In this document: positions 43,876 to 54,221 of the stretch, in pieces
Position numbering within the stretch: position 1 is the first letter of the stretch
Layout: each line of letters opens with the position of its first letter
Source of the DNA: Pseudaminobacter soli (ex Li et al. 2025)
GTDB lineage: Bacteria; Pseudomonadota; Alphaproteobacteria; Rhizobiales; Rhizobiaceae
Assembly: GCF_029892515.1 (NCBI RefSeq)
Contig: NZ_JARXVF010000001.1
Span: 496,001-560,000 of the forward strand
Direction of reading: 5' to 3'
Length of the DNA: 64,000 nucleotides
Position numbers and translations under genes: made by a program
Notes under the pieces: generated by a model
The model's input: only the letters and a program-made list of their open reading frames with translations
Databases searched by the model: none
Told to the model about the DNA's origin: nothing

Positions 43876-45375
43876 TTACCCCTCGTAGTGGTCGCGCACC
43901 AGCTGGTCGAGCAGGCGCACGCCAAAACCCGAGCCCCAGGACTGGTTGATCTCGTTGGCCTGCGCGCCCATGGCGGTGCCGGCGATGTCGAGATGCGCCC
44001 AGGGCGTGTCCTTGACGAAGCGCTGCAGGAACTGCGCGGCGGTGATCGAGCCGCCATAGCGGCCGCCGATGTTCTTCATGTCGGCGTTCTTGGAATCGAT
44101 CAGCTTGTCGTATTCCGTGCCCAGCGGCATACGCCACACCCGCTCCTGGCTGGCCTGGCCGGCGGTGGAGAGGTTTCCGGCCAGCTCGTCATTGTTGGAG
44201 AACAGGCCGGCATAGTTCTGGCCCAGCGCCACCATGATCGCGCCGGTGAGCGTTGCCAGGTCGATCATGAATTTCGGCTCGAAGCGGTCGTTGCAGTACC
44301 AGAGCGCATCCGCCAGCACGAGGCGGCCTTCCGCGTCGGTGTTCAGCACCTCGATGGTCTGGCCGGACATCGAGGTGACGATGTCGCCCGGACGCTGCGC
44401 ATTGCCGTCGACCATGTTCTCGACGCAGCCGATGATCCCCACCGCATTGACCTTGGCCTTGCGTGCGGCCAGCGCATGCATCAAGCCGGTAACGGCCGCC
44501 GCGCCGCCCATGTCGCCCTTCATGTCCTCCATGCCGGAGGCCGGCTTGATCGACACGCCGCCCGAATCGAACACCACGCCCTTGCCGACGAAGGCGACCG
44601 GCTTGTCCTTGGCCTTGCCGCCGCTCCACTGCATCACCACCAGCCGCGGCGGGCGCACCGAACCCTGCGCAACGCCCAGAAGCGCGCCCATGCCGAGCTT
44701 CTTCATTTCCTTTTCGGTCAGCACCTCGACCTTGACGCCGAGCTTTTCCAGCTCCTTGGCCTGCGTGGCGAACTCCACCGGGCCGAGCACATTGGCCGGC
44801 TCGTTGACCAGATCGCGTGCCAGCACGACGCCGTCGACCACGGCCTGCGCATTCGCGAAGGCCTTCTTGGCACCAGTCGGGTCGGCGCACTGGATAGTGA
44901 TCTTCGCCGGCTTTGCGGGCGTCGCCTCCTTGCCGTTGCCGTCGTCCTTGCGGGTCTTGTACTTCTCGAACGCATAGCTGCGCAGCAGGATGCCAGCCGC
45001 GAGATTGGCCGCGTCAGTCGCGCTGACCTCGGCGTCGGCAAGCTCGGCAACGACGGTGACGTCGACGGCCTTGCGCAGCTGCGCTGCGACTGCCCCGCCA
45101 AGCTTCAGCCAGGAATATTCGTTGAGCTCGCCCGTTTTTCCGGCACCGACCGCGACCAGGCGATCGAGCGGCGAGCCCTCTGGCGCCAGCACCTCGACCG
45201 AGCTGCCGGACTTGCCGGAAAACTCCGCCACCGGAAAGGCGCGGGAAAAGGCCATGCCCGGATCGCAGGCGCCCGCTGCCGCGCTGAGCGAGCCGCCCTC
45301 TGTAACCAGCACGATTGCGGTCCCCTTCTTGGGCGCGGCGAATTTGGCGAAGCTGATGGTCGGCATCGATGTCAT
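43876..45375 (-). CDS. pepA: Leucyl aminopeptidase (M17)
   Basis: Dimetal aminopeptidase removing N-terminal residues, 499 aa; some PepA proteins also bind DNA. N domain to about 180; catalytic domain with [19 protein letters not shown] (metal Lys/Asp), [19 protein letters not shown], and the M17 signature [14 protein letters not shown]. First ATG 45375 chosen; a second ATG 3 codons on is possible. Divergent from lptF, the same order as in E. coli, where pepA-holC faces lptFG. Confidence 0.96.
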   Translation of the reverse strand: MTSMPTISFAKFAAPKKGTAIVLVTEGGSLSAAAGACDPGMAFSRAFPVAEFSGKSGSSVEVLAPEGSPLDRLVAVGAGKTGELNEYSWLKLGGAVAAQLRKAVDVTVVAELADAEVSATDAANLAAGILLRSYAFEKYKTRKDDGNGKEATPAKPAKITIQCADPTGAKKAFANAQAVVDGVVLARDLVNEPANVLGPVEFATQAKELEKLGVKVEVLTEKEMKKLGMGALLGVAQGSVRPPRLVVMQWSGGKAKDKPVAFVGKGVVFDSGGVSIKPASGMEDMKGDMGGAAAVTGLMHALAARKAKVNAVGIIGCVENMVDGNAQRPGDIVTSMSGQTIEVLNTDAEGRLVLADALWYCNDRFEPKFMIDLATLTGAIMVALGQNYAGLFSNNDELAGNLSTAGQASQERVWRMPLGTEYDKLIDSKNADMKNIGGRYGGSITAAQFLQRFVKDTPWAHLDIAGTAMGAQANEINQSWGSGFGVRLLDQLVRDHYEG

Positions 45376-45730
45376 GGAGAGCCTGCTTTCGATATCATGG
45401 ACACGTTTTCACGCGACATTTCGTCGTTTTGCGCGGTTTGGCAAGCTGTAAGCCGGCTCGGTCAGTTTTTTGCTGCAATGTGGCTGTTCATCACAGACGG
45501 TCGATCAAACCGACCGCAGCTGCTAGTAGCAGTCGACGATTCGCGATCAACACTTGATTAACCAGCTTTCTTGGCTGTTTCTTAGCCACTCCCGACGAGA
45601 GTCACCATGCGCGCAAATGCAGTGAAGGACGGGATCCGCTTTCCACCGCCCACGCGGTGTGAATACCCTGCCGAACTTGGCAGGGCGGCGTGCCGCCATG
45701 AACGACCACAGAAACGGAACGCCGCGGCAT
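45376..45730. promoter_or_regulatory. Divergent intergenic region pepA / lptF
   Basis: 355 nt that should hold both promoters. A hairpin ccctgcc-gaactt-ggcaggg (45666-45685) lies 45 nt before the chosen lptF ATG and could affect its translation; an in-frame ATG at 45698 just after it is an alternative lptF start. Nothing else recognised. Confidence 0.4.
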
Positions 45731-46933
45731 ATGAAGGTCGTTGAACGCTACATAATGCGCCGGACGTTCGCGATGTTCCTCGGCGCCATGCTGTGGACGC
45801 TGGCGATCGTGTGGACGACGCAGGTGCTTGCGCGCCTGAACCTTGTCACCGACAGCGGGCAATCGGCGCTCACCTTTTTCGAACTCGCAACGCTGATCCT
45901 GCCCTCGATCATCCCGATCGTGGTGCCTTTTGCGCTGATCATCGCGGTGGCGCAGACGCTGTCCACGATGAATTCCGATTCCGAGCTGGTCGTCATCAGT
46001 GCCGCCGGCAGCTCGCGCCTCATCGTGGCGCGACCGATGATCATTCTCGCGCTTCTGGCCAGCGTCTTCTCGTTTGCGGTCGACAACGGCATCGATCCCT
46101 ACTCACGCGAACGCGGCCGCCAGCTCGTCGCAGCCGCACAGGCCGATCTCCTGTCGTTGGTGATCCAGGAAGGCACCTTCCGCAAGGTCGACGAAGGCCT
46201 TTACGTTCAGGTTGGCGAAAGGCTGCCCGATGGCCAGCTGGGCGGCATCTTCGTGGCGGATTCGCGCCAGCCAGGCACCGACCTCGTCTACTACGCCAAG
46301 ACCGGCGCGGTGTTGCAGGATGCGGACAAGAGCATGCTGGTGATGAGCGACGGCGTGGTGCACCGCAAGTCGCCCGACGGCGACCTTTCGGTGATCCGCT
46401 TCACCTCCTACACCTTCGACCTTTCAACGTTTACCGCCGCAGCGGGCAGCTACACGATGTACCCGAAGGACCGCCCGCTGCCCTACCTGATGAACCCGGA
46501 TCCGAACGACAAGCAGTTCCAGAAGAACCCGCAATCGTTCCGCGGCGAGGTGCACCGGCGCCTGACCGAGTGGCTGTATCCGCTGGTGTTCGCATTGATC
46601 GCGCTTGCCGTGGCCGGCGACGCCCGCTCGCATCGCGAGGGTCGCATCCACCCGATGATCACGGCAATCGCAATCGCGCTTTTCGTGCGCTGGCTGGGCT
46701 TCTTCGTCACCAATCAGGCGACGTCCGATCCTCTATTCAGTCCGCTTGTCTACGCGGTGCCCTTGATCGCCTCGCTCGTGGCCATCGGCTTCATCAGAAG
46801 CAACAGGACGATGGAGCTGCCCATGTCATGGGCCGACGCGATATCGAACTCGGCGCGCCGTTCCACCGAGTTCCTTTCCAGCCTGTGGCAGCGCCTGATC
46901 CGCAGGGAAACCACCAGCGGAGGGTCCGCGTGA
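45731..46933 (+). CDS. lptF: LPS export ABC transporter permease LptF
   Basis: One of the two inner-membrane permeases of the LptB2FG complex that pulls lipopolysaccharide out of the membrane. 400 residues: KVVERYIMRRTFAMFLGAMLWTLAI (TM1), SIIPIVVPFALIIAVAQTLSTMNSDSELVVISAAGSSR (TM2/3 and coupling helix), a periplasmic beta-jellyroll (about 110-280), then three C-terminal helices. ATG 45731 matches the usual LptF start. Stop and lptG start share one base (TGATG). Confidence 0.93.
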   Translation: MKVVERYIMRRTFAMFLGAMLWTLAIVWTTQVLARLNLVTDSGQSALTFFELATLILPSIIPIVVPFALIIAVAQTLSTMNSDSELVVISAAGSSRLIVARPMIILALLASVFSFAVDNGIDPYSRERGRQLVAAAQADLLSLVIQEGTFRKVDEGLYVQVGERLPDGQLGGIFVADSRQPGTDLVYYAKTGAVLQDADKSMLVMSDGVVHRKSPDGDLSVIRFTSYTFDLSTFTAAAGSYTMYPKDRPLPYLMNPDPNDKQFQKNPQSFRGEVHRRLTEWLYPLVFALIALAVAGDARSHREGRIHPMITAIAIALFVRWLGFFVTNQATSDPLFSPLVYAVPLIASLVAIGFIRSNRTMELPMSWADAISNSARRSTEFLSSLWQRLIRRETTSGGSA

Positions 46934-48018
46934 TGGGTTGGACGCTCGGTCTCTATTTCTTCCGCCGCTACGCCGCCATCACGGCGTGGTTCTTCATCGG
47001 CATCTATGCGCTGGTATTCCTGATCGATTTCACCGAATTCTCCAGCCGCACCTCGGGCCTGCCCAACTTCACCTTCCTGACCGCACTTTCGGTGTCGGCA
47101 TTACGCGTGCCGATGATCATCCAGCAGACGGTGCCGTTCGTTGCGCTGTTTGCGGCCATGGCGACACTGATCTCGTTGAACCGCAAATACGAGCTGGTCA
47201 TCGCCCGCGCCGCCGGCATTTCCGCCTGGCAGTTCCTGCTGCCTGCCTGCGTCGGCGCGCTGCTTTTCGGCGTAATCACGGTCGGCGTGCTCAACCCGCT
47301 CGCGGCTCATGGCCTGTCGCGTTCGCAGCTCCTGGAAACCGACATCCGCTCCGGCTCGTCCAACGAAGTGTCCGCATTCGACGCGCCGTGGATCCACCAG
47401 AAGGCGAACGGTGTCGACACGATCATCGGTGCACGCGCCATCCTGAATCAGGGGCTTGAGCTCTCCGATGCGGTGTTCTTCACGATCGACCAGAAGGGTG
47501 AAATCGCCGAACGCAAGGACGCCAAGCGCGCCTTCCTGCGCGACGGCTACTGGGAGCTGGTGGACGTCACGCTCTTCCGCAATGGCGAGCGTGGCGAAGC
47601 GCTGGCGACCGACCGCGTGCCGACGAATCTCAAGCCGGAGTTCGTGCAAGAACGCCTCGCCGAGCCCGAGACCATCCCGTTCTACAAGCTCCCCAGCAAG
47701 ATCGAGGTGGCCCAGTCTTTCGGCCTGAGGGCCAACGCATTTGCCATGCAGTTCCACTCCCTGATGGCTCTTCCACTGCTTCTTGTCGCGATGACTCTCA
47801 TTGCTGCAACAGTGTCGATGAAGTTTGCAAGGATGGGGCAATCTACGACGATGATTCTGGGTGGCGTCGTCGCCGGGTTTCTGCTTTATGTGGTTTCAGT
47901 TTTGGTGAAGGCATTTGGAAATGCGGGATTCGTGCCGCCGGTCGTTGCGGCCTGGTTCCCGGTGGTAGTGGCCATGTTTTTCGGGGTAACTTTCCTGTTG
48001 TACAGGGAGGATGGTTAG
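46933..48018 (+). CDS. lptG: LPS export ABC transporter permease LptG
   Basis: Second permease of LptB2FG, 361 residues. WTLGLYFFRRYAAITAWFFIGIYALVFLIDFTEF (TM1), FVALFAAMATLISLNRKYELVIARAAGISAWQFL (coupling region), beta-jellyroll domain (about 130-260), and C-terminal helices from LMALPLLLVAMTLIAATVSMKFAR. A GTG three bases earlier is also possible. Coupled to lptF upstream and touches lptD downstream, so LPS permeases and the outer-membrane acceptor are made together. Confidence 0.94.
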   Translation: MGWTLGLYFFRRYAAITAWFFIGIYALVFLIDFTEFSSRTSGLPNFTFLTALSVSALRVPMIIQQTVPFVALFAAMATLISLNRKYELVIARAAGISAWQFLLPACVGALLFGVITVGVLNPLAAHGLSRSQLLETDIRSGSSNEVSAFDAPWIHQKANGVDTIIGARAILNQGLELSDAVFFTIDQKGEIAERKDAKRAFLRDGYWELVDVTLFRNGERGEALATDRVPTNLKPEFVQERLAEPETIPFYKLPSKIEVAQSFGLRANAFAMQFHSLMALPLLLVAMTLIAATVSMKFARMGQSTTMILGGVVAGFLLYVVSVLVKAFGNAGFVPPVVAAWFPVVVAMFFGVTFLLYREDG

Positions 48019-50463
48019 TTGGGGGGCGCGTTGACGACAGCGCAAAAGACGATTCGCCTGGCACGCCTCTACGGCGCAACGGCCCTCGCTTGCCTTTTCG
48101 CCTATGCTATGCCCGTCACCACGCCGGCTTCCGCGCAGGAGATCGGCAACCTTGCCCCCAAGATTCCGGCCGGCTCCCAGATGCTTTTGGAAGCCGACAC
48201 GCTCGTCTACGACAACGACAAGAACACCGTAACCGCAGTCGGCGGGGTCCGAATCGACTATGCCGGCAACCGGCTGGTCGCGCAGCGCGTCACCTATGAC
48301 CGCAATACCTCCCGCCTCATCGCCAGCGGCAATGTCGAAATCATCGACAGCAGCGGCACCAAGGCCTTTTCCCAAGAGATCGACGTCACCGACGATTTCG
48401 CCAACGGCTTCGTCAACGCCCTGCGCGTCGAAACCGTCGACAAGACCTATTTCGCCGCTGAAAGTGCTACCCGCGAAGGCGGCGTTCTGACCACCTTCAA
48501 CAATGGCGTCTACACCGCCTGTGCTCCCTGCGAAGCGCAGCCCGACAGGGCGCCGATCTGGCGCATCAAGGCGCAGAAGATCATCTGGAACGGCACGACC
48601 AGGACGGTGCGCTTCGAGAGGTCGCGCTTCGAGTTCTTCGGCTTCCCGATCGCCTATATTCCGAGCTTCGAAATCGCCGACCCCACGGTGAAGCGCAAGA
48701 GCGGCTTCCTGATTCCGAGCGTCGACTACAAGACCAGCCTCGGCGCCAGCCTGAAGGTTCCTTACTATTTCGCCCTCTCGCCGACCTACGACCTGACGGT
48801 TTCCGCCGGCGGCTACACCAAGCAGGGTTTTCTGGGCGAAGCCGAGTGGCGCCAGCGCTTCAACTCGGGCGAATACAGCCTGAAGATCGCTGGTATCCAT
48901 CAGAACGACCCCAGCGCCTTCATCGACAATGGCCGCTTCGGGGTGAACTCCGGGCCTGTAGACCATCCGAACCGCTTCCGCGGCATGATCGGCAGCAGGG
49001 GCAATTTCGACATCAATCCGCGCTGGGCCTTCGGCTGGGATATCCTCGCGCAGACCGACAAGAATTTCGCCTATACCTACAAGATCGACAGCTACAGCAA
49101 GTTCGATTACCTGTCCCAGGTCTACCTGACGGGCTTGAACGACCGGAACTATTTCGACCTCAGGGGGATGAAGTTCCAGGTCCAGGAAGACTTGCTTTAT
49201 TACGATCCGCTGGCGCGCAACGACAAGCAGCCCTGGGTCCTGCCGTCCTTCGATTATTACTACACACCGGATGAGCCGGTGGCCGGCGGCGAGTTCAACT
49301 TCAAGGCCAATTCGCGGATAATCCATCGCAACGAGCTGGATGTCGCCTTTTTCCCCGATCCGTGGCACAAACATCACAAGGTTGACGAGGACGTCAAGCG
49401 CGTGCCCGGCATCCAGGGCAACGATGGCCGGATCACCGGCGAAGCCGAATGGAAGCGCTCCCTCATCACGCCCGGCGGTCTCGTGGTCACGCCTCTGCTG
49501 GCATTCCAGGCCGATGCCAACTACCTCAACGCCAGCCAGGAATCGATCGACGCCATCCACAACATGGCCGACAATCTCGGTGTCGTCGCCGACATCCGCT
49601 CCTCCTTCTATCGCGCGATGGCCACTGCCGGCCTCGAACTGCGCTGGCCGGTCCTGTTCTCGTCCACCAGCAGCACCCACATTCTCGAGCCGATGGCGCA
49701 GGTGTTCGCTCGCCCGAATGAGCCTTATGCCTCGACGCTCGGCCGCCCGAACGAAGACGCCCAGAGCTTCGTCTTTGACGCGACCACCCTGTTCGAGCGC
49801 GACAAATTCTCCGGCTATGACCGCATCGAAGGTGGCACGCGCGCCAATGTCGGCTTCCGCTATTCCGGCTCCTACGACAATGGCTGGACGACCAACGCGA
49901 TCTTCGGCCAGTCCTACCAGCTCGCGGGACGCAACTCCTTCGACTCGCCGGATCTCGTGAATGCCGGCGCCTTCTCTGGCCTGCAGAACGACACGTCCGA
50001 TTTCGTCGGCTTGGTCGGCATTGCCTCGCCGAACGGCTTGTCAGCCTCGGCAAGCGCCCGGCTGGATGAGCAGTCGCTGGAAATTCGCCGCGCCGAGTTG
50101 AAGGCCGGCTATTCGTCGAGCCCGCTGTCTGTGGCTGGACAGTATGCCTTCATCCAAAGGCAGCCGCTCTACGGCTTCGAGTTTGACCGCAAGGAAGTGA
50201 CGCTCGGCGCCTCCAGCCGTTTCCACGTGAACTGGCGCGCCTTCGGTTCCGGCACCTATGACATCGTATCGGGCGTAGTGACAAAGGACTCGCTCGGCTT
50301 TGCCTATGACGACGAGTGCTTCTCCTACACCTTGTCCATGATCACCAAGCGCGACCCGCAGAAGATCGCGAGGGACGAACGTACCTTCGGCTTCAACATC
50401 TCCTTCCGGACTCTCGGAGACTTCGGAACAGCGGGTGGCACTTCCGCGAGTGCCTTGCCGTGA
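48019..50463 (+). CDS. lptD: LPS assembly protein LptD
   Basis: Outer-membrane LPS translocon, 814 residues. TTG start at 48019 directly after the lptG stop, with gggagg 8 nt upstream. Signal sequence (ATALACLFAYAMPVTTPASA), N-terminal LptA-like jellyroll (MLLEADTLVYDNDKNTVTAVGGVRIDYAGNRLVAQ), then the large barrel. Cysteines are few: CAPC in the N domain and one at DDECFSYT near the C terminus, consistent with the two-region disulfide scheme of LptD. Confidence 0.93.
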   Translation: MGGALTTAQKTIRLARLYGATALACLFAYAMPVTTPASAQEIGNLAPKIPAGSQMLLEADTLVYDNDKNTVTAVGGVRIDYAGNRLVAQRVTYDRNTSRLIASGNVEIIDSSGTKAFSQEIDVTDDFANGFVNALRVETVDKTYFAAESATREGGVLTTFNNGVYTACAPCEAQPDRAPIWRIKAQKIIWNGTTRTVRFERSRFEFFGFPIAYIPSFEIADPTVKRKSGFLIPSVDYKTSLGASLKVPYYFALSPTYDLTVSAGGYTKQGFLGEAEWRQRFNSGEYSLKIAGIHQNDPSAFIDNGRFGVNSGPVDHPNRFRGMIGSRGNFDINPRWAFGWDILAQTDKNFAYTYKIDSYSKFDYLSQVYLTGLNDRNYFDLRGMKFQVQEDLLYYDPLARNDKQPWVLPSFDYYYTPDEPVAGGEFNFKANSRIIHRNELDVAFFPDPWHKHHKVDEDVKRVPGIQGNDGRITGEAEWKRSLITPGGLVVTPLLAFQADANYLNASQESIDAIHNMADNLGVVADIRSSFYRAMATAGLELRWPVLFSSTSSTHILEPMAQVFARPNEPYASTLGRPNEDAQSFVFDATTLFERDKFSGYDRIEGGTRANVGFRYSGSYDNGWTTNAIFGQSYQLAGRNSFDSPDLVNAGAFSGLQNDTSDFVGLVGIASPNGLSASASARLDEQSLEIRRAELKAGYSSSPLSVAGQYAFIQRQPLYGFEFDRKEVTLGASSRFHVNWRAFGSGTYDIVSGVVTKDSLGFAYDDECFSYTLSMITKRDPQKIARDERTFGFNISFRTLGDFGTAGGTSASALP

Positions 50464-50561
50464 CGGCCCGCCAGAACGGCCGTCATCCTTTCGCCGTATA
50501 GGATCGGCATCCGGAACCATATGTCTGTTCTGCAGAAAATCGACGACGGGGATCGATCAAT

Positions 50562-51500
50562 ATGATCTTGATCAGAAAATACCTCTTTTCAGCCAGTTTC
50601 GCCGTTCTCGTTGCTTTCAGCACAGCACCCGCAGTGCTGACCGCTGCACCGGCAGCCGCCAGCGAGATCAAGTATGTCGTCAATGGTGCTGCGATCACCA
50701 GCTACGACATCCAGCGCCGCGCGGCCTTCCTGAAGCTGCAGCATCGCACCGGCAACCTGAACAAGCTGGCCGGCGACGAGATGGTCGACCAGGCGCTGCG
50801 CACCGCCGAGATCAAGCGCCTGAACATCAAGGTATCGGACCAGCAGGTCGAGGACGCCTTCAAGCGGTTTGCCAGCTCCAACAAGATGTCGCCCGCGCAG
50901 CTGACCCAGGTTCTGGATCATGCCGGCGTCACAGCCCAGCACTTCAAGGACTTCATCCGCACGCAGATGAGCTGGAACCAGGCGCTCTCCGCCCGCTTCA
51001 ATTCCCAGGGCGGCAGCATGAGCGAGCAGGACGTGGTGCAGCGCATGCTGCAGCAGAAGGGCAGCAAGCCCACCGCGACCGAATATATGCTGCAGCAGGT
51101 GATCTTCGTCGTTCCGGCCAAGGAACGCGGCCTGATCGCCAAGCGCAAGCGCGAAGCCGAATCCATGCGCGCCCGATACGGCGGCTGCAACACAACCCGC
51201 GAATTCGCCAAGGGCCTGATCGACGTCACGGTTCGTGACCTGGGCCGCGTGCTGGCGCCGGAACTGCCGTCGGAATGGGCGGACCAGATCAAGAAGACCA
51301 AGGTCGGCGGCGCCACCGGCGTCCGCGAGACCGAGCGCGGCGTCGAGTTCATCGGCATCTGCAGCGCCCGCGAAGTGTCGGACGACAAGGTCGCCAAGAT
51401 GGTCTTCCAGTCGGAAGGCAACCAGGACCAGCAGGCCGAACAGCTCAACAAGACCTATATTGATGAGCTGAAGAAACGCGCAAAAATCGTTGAGCGCTGA
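50562..51500 (+). CDS. SurA-type periplasmic chaperone / peptidyl-prolyl isomerase
   Basis: A 312-residue periplasmic protein: signal peptide (residues 1-33), SurA N-terminal domain from EIKYVVNGAAITSYDIQRRAAFLKLQHRTG through FKRFASSNKMSPAQLTQVL, and one parvulin-like domain (about 170-275; TEYMLQQVIFVVPAKERG; GVEFIGICSAREV). Compared with E. coli SurA it has one isomerase domain, not two. Position between lptD and pdxA-rsmA repeats the enterobacterial lptD-surA-pdxA-rsmA order, which supports the call. Confidence 0.9.
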   Translation: MILIRKYLFSASFAVLVAFSTAPAVLTAAPAAASEIKYVVNGAAITSYDIQRRAAFLKLQHRTGNLNKLAGDEMVDQALRTAEIKRLNIKVSDQQVEDAFKRFASSNKMSPAQLTQVLDHAGVTAQHFKDFIRTQMSWNQALSARFNSQGGSMSEQDVVQRMLQQKGSKPTATEYMLQQVIFVVPAKERGLIAKRKREAESMRARYGGCNTTREFAKGLIDVTVRDLGRVLAPELPSEWADQIKKTKVGGATGVRETERGVEFIGICSAREVSDDKVAKMVFQSEGNQDQQAEQLNKTYIDELKKRAKIVER

Positions 51501-51506
51501 TCCGTT

Positions 51507-52535
51507 GTGCGCGACCGAGGCGATGACAGCATACTGGCACTGAGCGGCGGCGATCCTTCGGGCATCGGGCCCGAGATCGCCATTGCCGCGTGGCGCGATC
51601 GCGCGGCCGCGAACACCCCCGCCTTCTACATCCTGAGCGATCCCGACCTTCTGGCCGCCCGCGCGCGGCAGATCGGCGTCGAGGTCGTAATCGAGACGAC
51701 GACGCCCGCCGAAGCGTCAAAGGTCTTTTCACGCGCGCTGCCGGTGGTGCCGCTTGCGGAAGGCCTGAAGGATACGCCGGGCCAGCCCGATCCCGCCAAT
51801 GCCCCCGGCATCATCGAGGCGATCAACCGGTCGGTCGAGGATGTTTTCGCGGGCCACGCGGCAGCCGTCGTCACCTGCCCCATTGCCAAGAAGCCGCTTT
51901 ACGATGCCGGCTTCCGCTTTCCCGGCCACACCGAGTACCTCGCCCATCTGGCCAGCCTGAAGACCGGCAACCCGGTCACGCCGGTCATGATGCTGGCGGG
52001 CCCCGAGCTCCGCGCAGTGCCGGTCACCATCCATATCCCGCTTTCCGAGGTGCCCAGCACGCTGACCCGCGTGATGATCGAGGAAACCGCCCGCATCACC
52101 GCCCATGACCTGCAAAGGCGGTTTGGCATAGGCAAGCCGCGTCTGGCCGTGTCGGGCCTCAACCCGCATGCGGGCGAAGGCGGCGCCATGGGCAGCGAGG
52201 ACGAGGCCGTCATCCTCCCCGCGATCGAGACGCTGCGCCGCGAGGGCATCGACGCCTATGGCCCCCTACCCGCCGACACCATGTTCCATGCCCGCGCACG
52301 CGCTGGCTACGACGCCGCCATCTGCATGTATCACGACCAGGCGCTGATCCCTGCCAAGGCGCTGGCCTTCGACGAGACCGTCAATGTCACGCTCGGCCTG
52401 CCTTTCATCCGCACCTCGCCCGACCATGGCACCGCCTTCGGCATCGCCGGCAGGGGCATTGCGCGGCCCGACAGCCTGATCGCCGCATTGCGGCTCGCGC
52501 GCCAGCTCGCCGACAATGAGGTCCGCATCAGATGA
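51507..52535 (+). CDS. pdxA: 4-hydroxythreonine-4-phosphate dehydrogenase
   Basis: Pyridoxal phosphate synthesis enzyme, 342 residues. [22 protein letters not shown] at the N terminus; metal-binding histidines in [30 protein letters not shown] and [27 protein letters not shown] near the end. GTG start at 51507, 6 nt after surA. Overlaps rsmA by 4 nt. Confidence 0.95.
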   Translation: MRDRGDDSILALSGGDPSGIGPEIAIAAWRDRAAANTPAFYILSDPDLLAARARQIGVEVVIETTTPAEASKVFSRALPVVPLAEGLKDTPGQPDPANAPGIIEAINRSVEDVFAGHAAAVVTCPIAKKPLYDAGFRFPGHTEYLAHLASLKTGNPVTPVMMLAGPELRAVPVTIHIPLSEVPSTLTRVMIEETARITAHDLQRRFGIGKPRLAVSGLNPHAGEGGAMGSEDEAVILPAIETLRREGIDAYGPLPADTMFHARARAGYDAAICMYHDQALIPAKALAFDETVNVTLGLPFIRTSPDHGTAFGIAGRGIARPDSLIAALRLARQLADNEVRIR

Positions 52536-53356
52536 CCATCGACGGGCTGCCGCCGCTGCGGGAAGTGATCGAGCGTTTCGACCTGCAGGCCAAGAAATCG
52601 CTCGGCCAGAATTTCCTGCTCGACCTGAACCTCACCAGCAAGATCGCCCGCTCCGCCGGCGACCTGAGCTCGACCACGGTCATCGAAGTCGGCCCCGGCC
52701 CCGGCGGCTTGACGCGTGCTCTGTTGATGAACGGAGCGGCCCGCGTCGTCGCCATCGAGCGCGACGAACGCTGCCTTGAGGCGCTGGCGGAAGTGTCGGC
52801 GCACTATCCCGGCCGACTCGAGGTGATCCCCGGCGACGCGCTGAAGACCGATTTTGCCGCGCTGGCGCCGGGCGAAAAGGTCAAGATCGTCGCTAACCTG
52901 CCCTACAATATCGGCACCGAGCTTCTGATCCGCTGGCTGACGGTCGAGGACTGGCCGCCCTTCTATGCCTCGATGACGCTCATGTTCCAGCGCGAGGTGG
53001 CGCAGCGCATCGTCGCCAAGCCCGGCAGCGACGCCTATGGCCGGCTCGGCGTGCTCGCTGGCTGGCGCACGGACGCGCGCATCGTCTTCGACCTTCCGCC
53101 GCAAGCTTTCACGCCGCCGCCGAAGGTCACCTCGTCCGTGGTCCAGCTTCTTCCGCGTGAAAAACCGCTGGCGGCCGATGTACGCATGCTTGGCCGCATC
53201 ACCGAGGCGGCTTTCGGCCAGAGGCGCAAGATGCTGCGCCAGAGCCTCAAGGGTATCGAAGGCGCGCGCCTGCTGGAAACAACCGGCATCGACGGCACGC
53301 GCCGCGCCGAAACGCTCGACATTCAGGAATTCGTCGCGCTGGCCAACGCGGTCTAA
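52532..53356 (+). CDS. rsmA: 16S rRNA (adenine-1518/1519-N6) dimethyltransferase
   Basis: KsgA/RsmA, 274 residues, dimethylates two adenines in helix 45 of 16S rRNA late in small-subunit assembly. [23 protein letters not shown] motif [16 protein letters not shown]; catalytic [44 protein letters not shown]-terminal helical domain ending EFVALANAV. Last gene of the lptF-to-rsmA run. Confidence 0.96.
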   Translation: MTIDGLPPLREVIERFDLQAKKSLGQNFLLDLNLTSKIARSAGDLSSTTVIEVGPGPGGLTRALLMNGAARVVAIERDERCLEALAEVSAHYPGRLEVIPGDALKTDFAALAPGEKVKIVANLPYNIGTELLIRWLTVEDWPPFYASMTLMFQREVAQRIVAKPGSDAYGRLGVLAGWRTDARIVFDLPPQAFTPPPKVTSSVVQLLPREKPLAADVRMLGRITEAAFGQRRKMLRQSLKGIEGARLLETTGIDGTRRAETLDIQEFVALANAV

Positions 53357-53437
53357 CGCGGGGCCTTTTTTCTCATCCACGCGGACAGATTGGCGGGGTG
53401 GGCTGCGATCCCATCGCCCGTTCGCTTCGCTCGCGTC

Positions 53438-53520
53438 CTCTCCCCGAAAGGAGAGGAGACGCAGCGGTGCAAGTTTCCTCTTCTCCCCAGCGGGGAGAAG
53501 GTGGCCGCGTAGCGGCCAAA
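53438..53520. repeat. Multi-hairpin intergenic repeat between rsmA and gmk
   Basis: Three hairpins in a row: cctctcc/ggagagg (53438-53457), ttctcccc/ggggagaa (53481-53499), tggccgc/gcggcca (53502-53518), then atgaggggg. The ttctcccc-ggggagaagg-tggccg-cggcca-atgaggggg order is familiar from rhizobial intergenic repeats. It lies between convergent genes and may end both transcripts. Confidence 0.65.
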
Positions 53521-53558
53521 TGAGGGGGCAGAAGCTATCCCCCTTCGTTAAGTGGGAA

Positions 53559-54218
53559 CTACTCGGTCTTCTCGTCCAGCAGGCCCGACACGAAGTCGAA
53601 CAAGCCGGGCCGGCGATCGCGGCGCAGGCGTTCGGCGGTGACGATGGCGCGGACCTCGTCGAAGGCGAGATTGAGATCGTGGTTGATCACGACGTAGTCA
53701 TATTCCCGCCACTGCTCGATCTCGAGCCGCGCGTTCTCCAGGCGCTTTGCGATGACCTCTTCGGTGTCCTCGGCGCGGCGCTTCAGGCGGGCTTTGAGCT
53801 CCTTCATCGACGGCGGCAGGATGAAGATCGAGACGATGTCGCCACGCATCTTTTCCTTGAGCTGCATCGCGCCCTGCCAGTCGATGTCGAACAGCATGTC
53901 GCGGCCGTCGGCCATCGCCCTTTCGGCCGGCTCGCGCGGCGTGGCGTAGAAATTGCCATGCACCTCCGCCCATTCCAGCAGCGCGTCGTTGTCGCGAAGG
54001 ATCTCGAACTCGCGCTGGCTGCGGAAATGGTAGTGGACGCCCTCGATCTCGCTGCCGCGGCGCGCACGCGTGGTGACGCTGACCGACAGCTCGAGGCTTG
54101 AATCGCTTTCGAGAAGATTGCGGGCGATGGTGGATTTTCCCGCACCCGAAGGCGACGAAAGCACCAGCATCAAACCACGACGGCGAATAGCGCTCGAAGA
54201 AATTGTTTCAGCGCTCAT
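53559..54218 (-). CDS. gmk: Guanylate kinase
   Basis: Phosphorylates GMP to GDP; 219 residues. P-loop [16 protein letters not shown] site [50 protein letters not shown], then a lid region and [17 protein letters not shown]. Follows yicC by 3 nt, the same neighbourhood as in many proteobacteria. Confidence 0.96.
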   Translation of the reverse strand: MSAETISSSAIRRRGLMLVLSSPSGAGKSTIARNLLESDSSLELSVSVTTRARRGSEIEGVHYHFRSQREFEILRDNDALLEWAEVHGNFYATPREPAERAMADGRDMLFDIDWQGAMQLKEKMRGDIVSIFILPPSMKELKARLKRRAEDTEEVIAKRLENARLEIEQWREYDYVVINHDLNLAFDEVRAIVTAERLRRDRRPGLFDFVSGLLDEKTE

Positions 54219-54221
54219 ATG

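Noticed and set aside
43888-45561. A 557-codon plus-strand frame opposite pepA
   Set aside because: Shadow frame; no domain, low-complexity composition.
45793-46932. Apparent N-terminal fusion in the lptG frame, overlapping lptF
   Set aside because: The part before 46933 is the out-of-frame reading of lptF; true LptG begins MGWTLGLYFFRRY.
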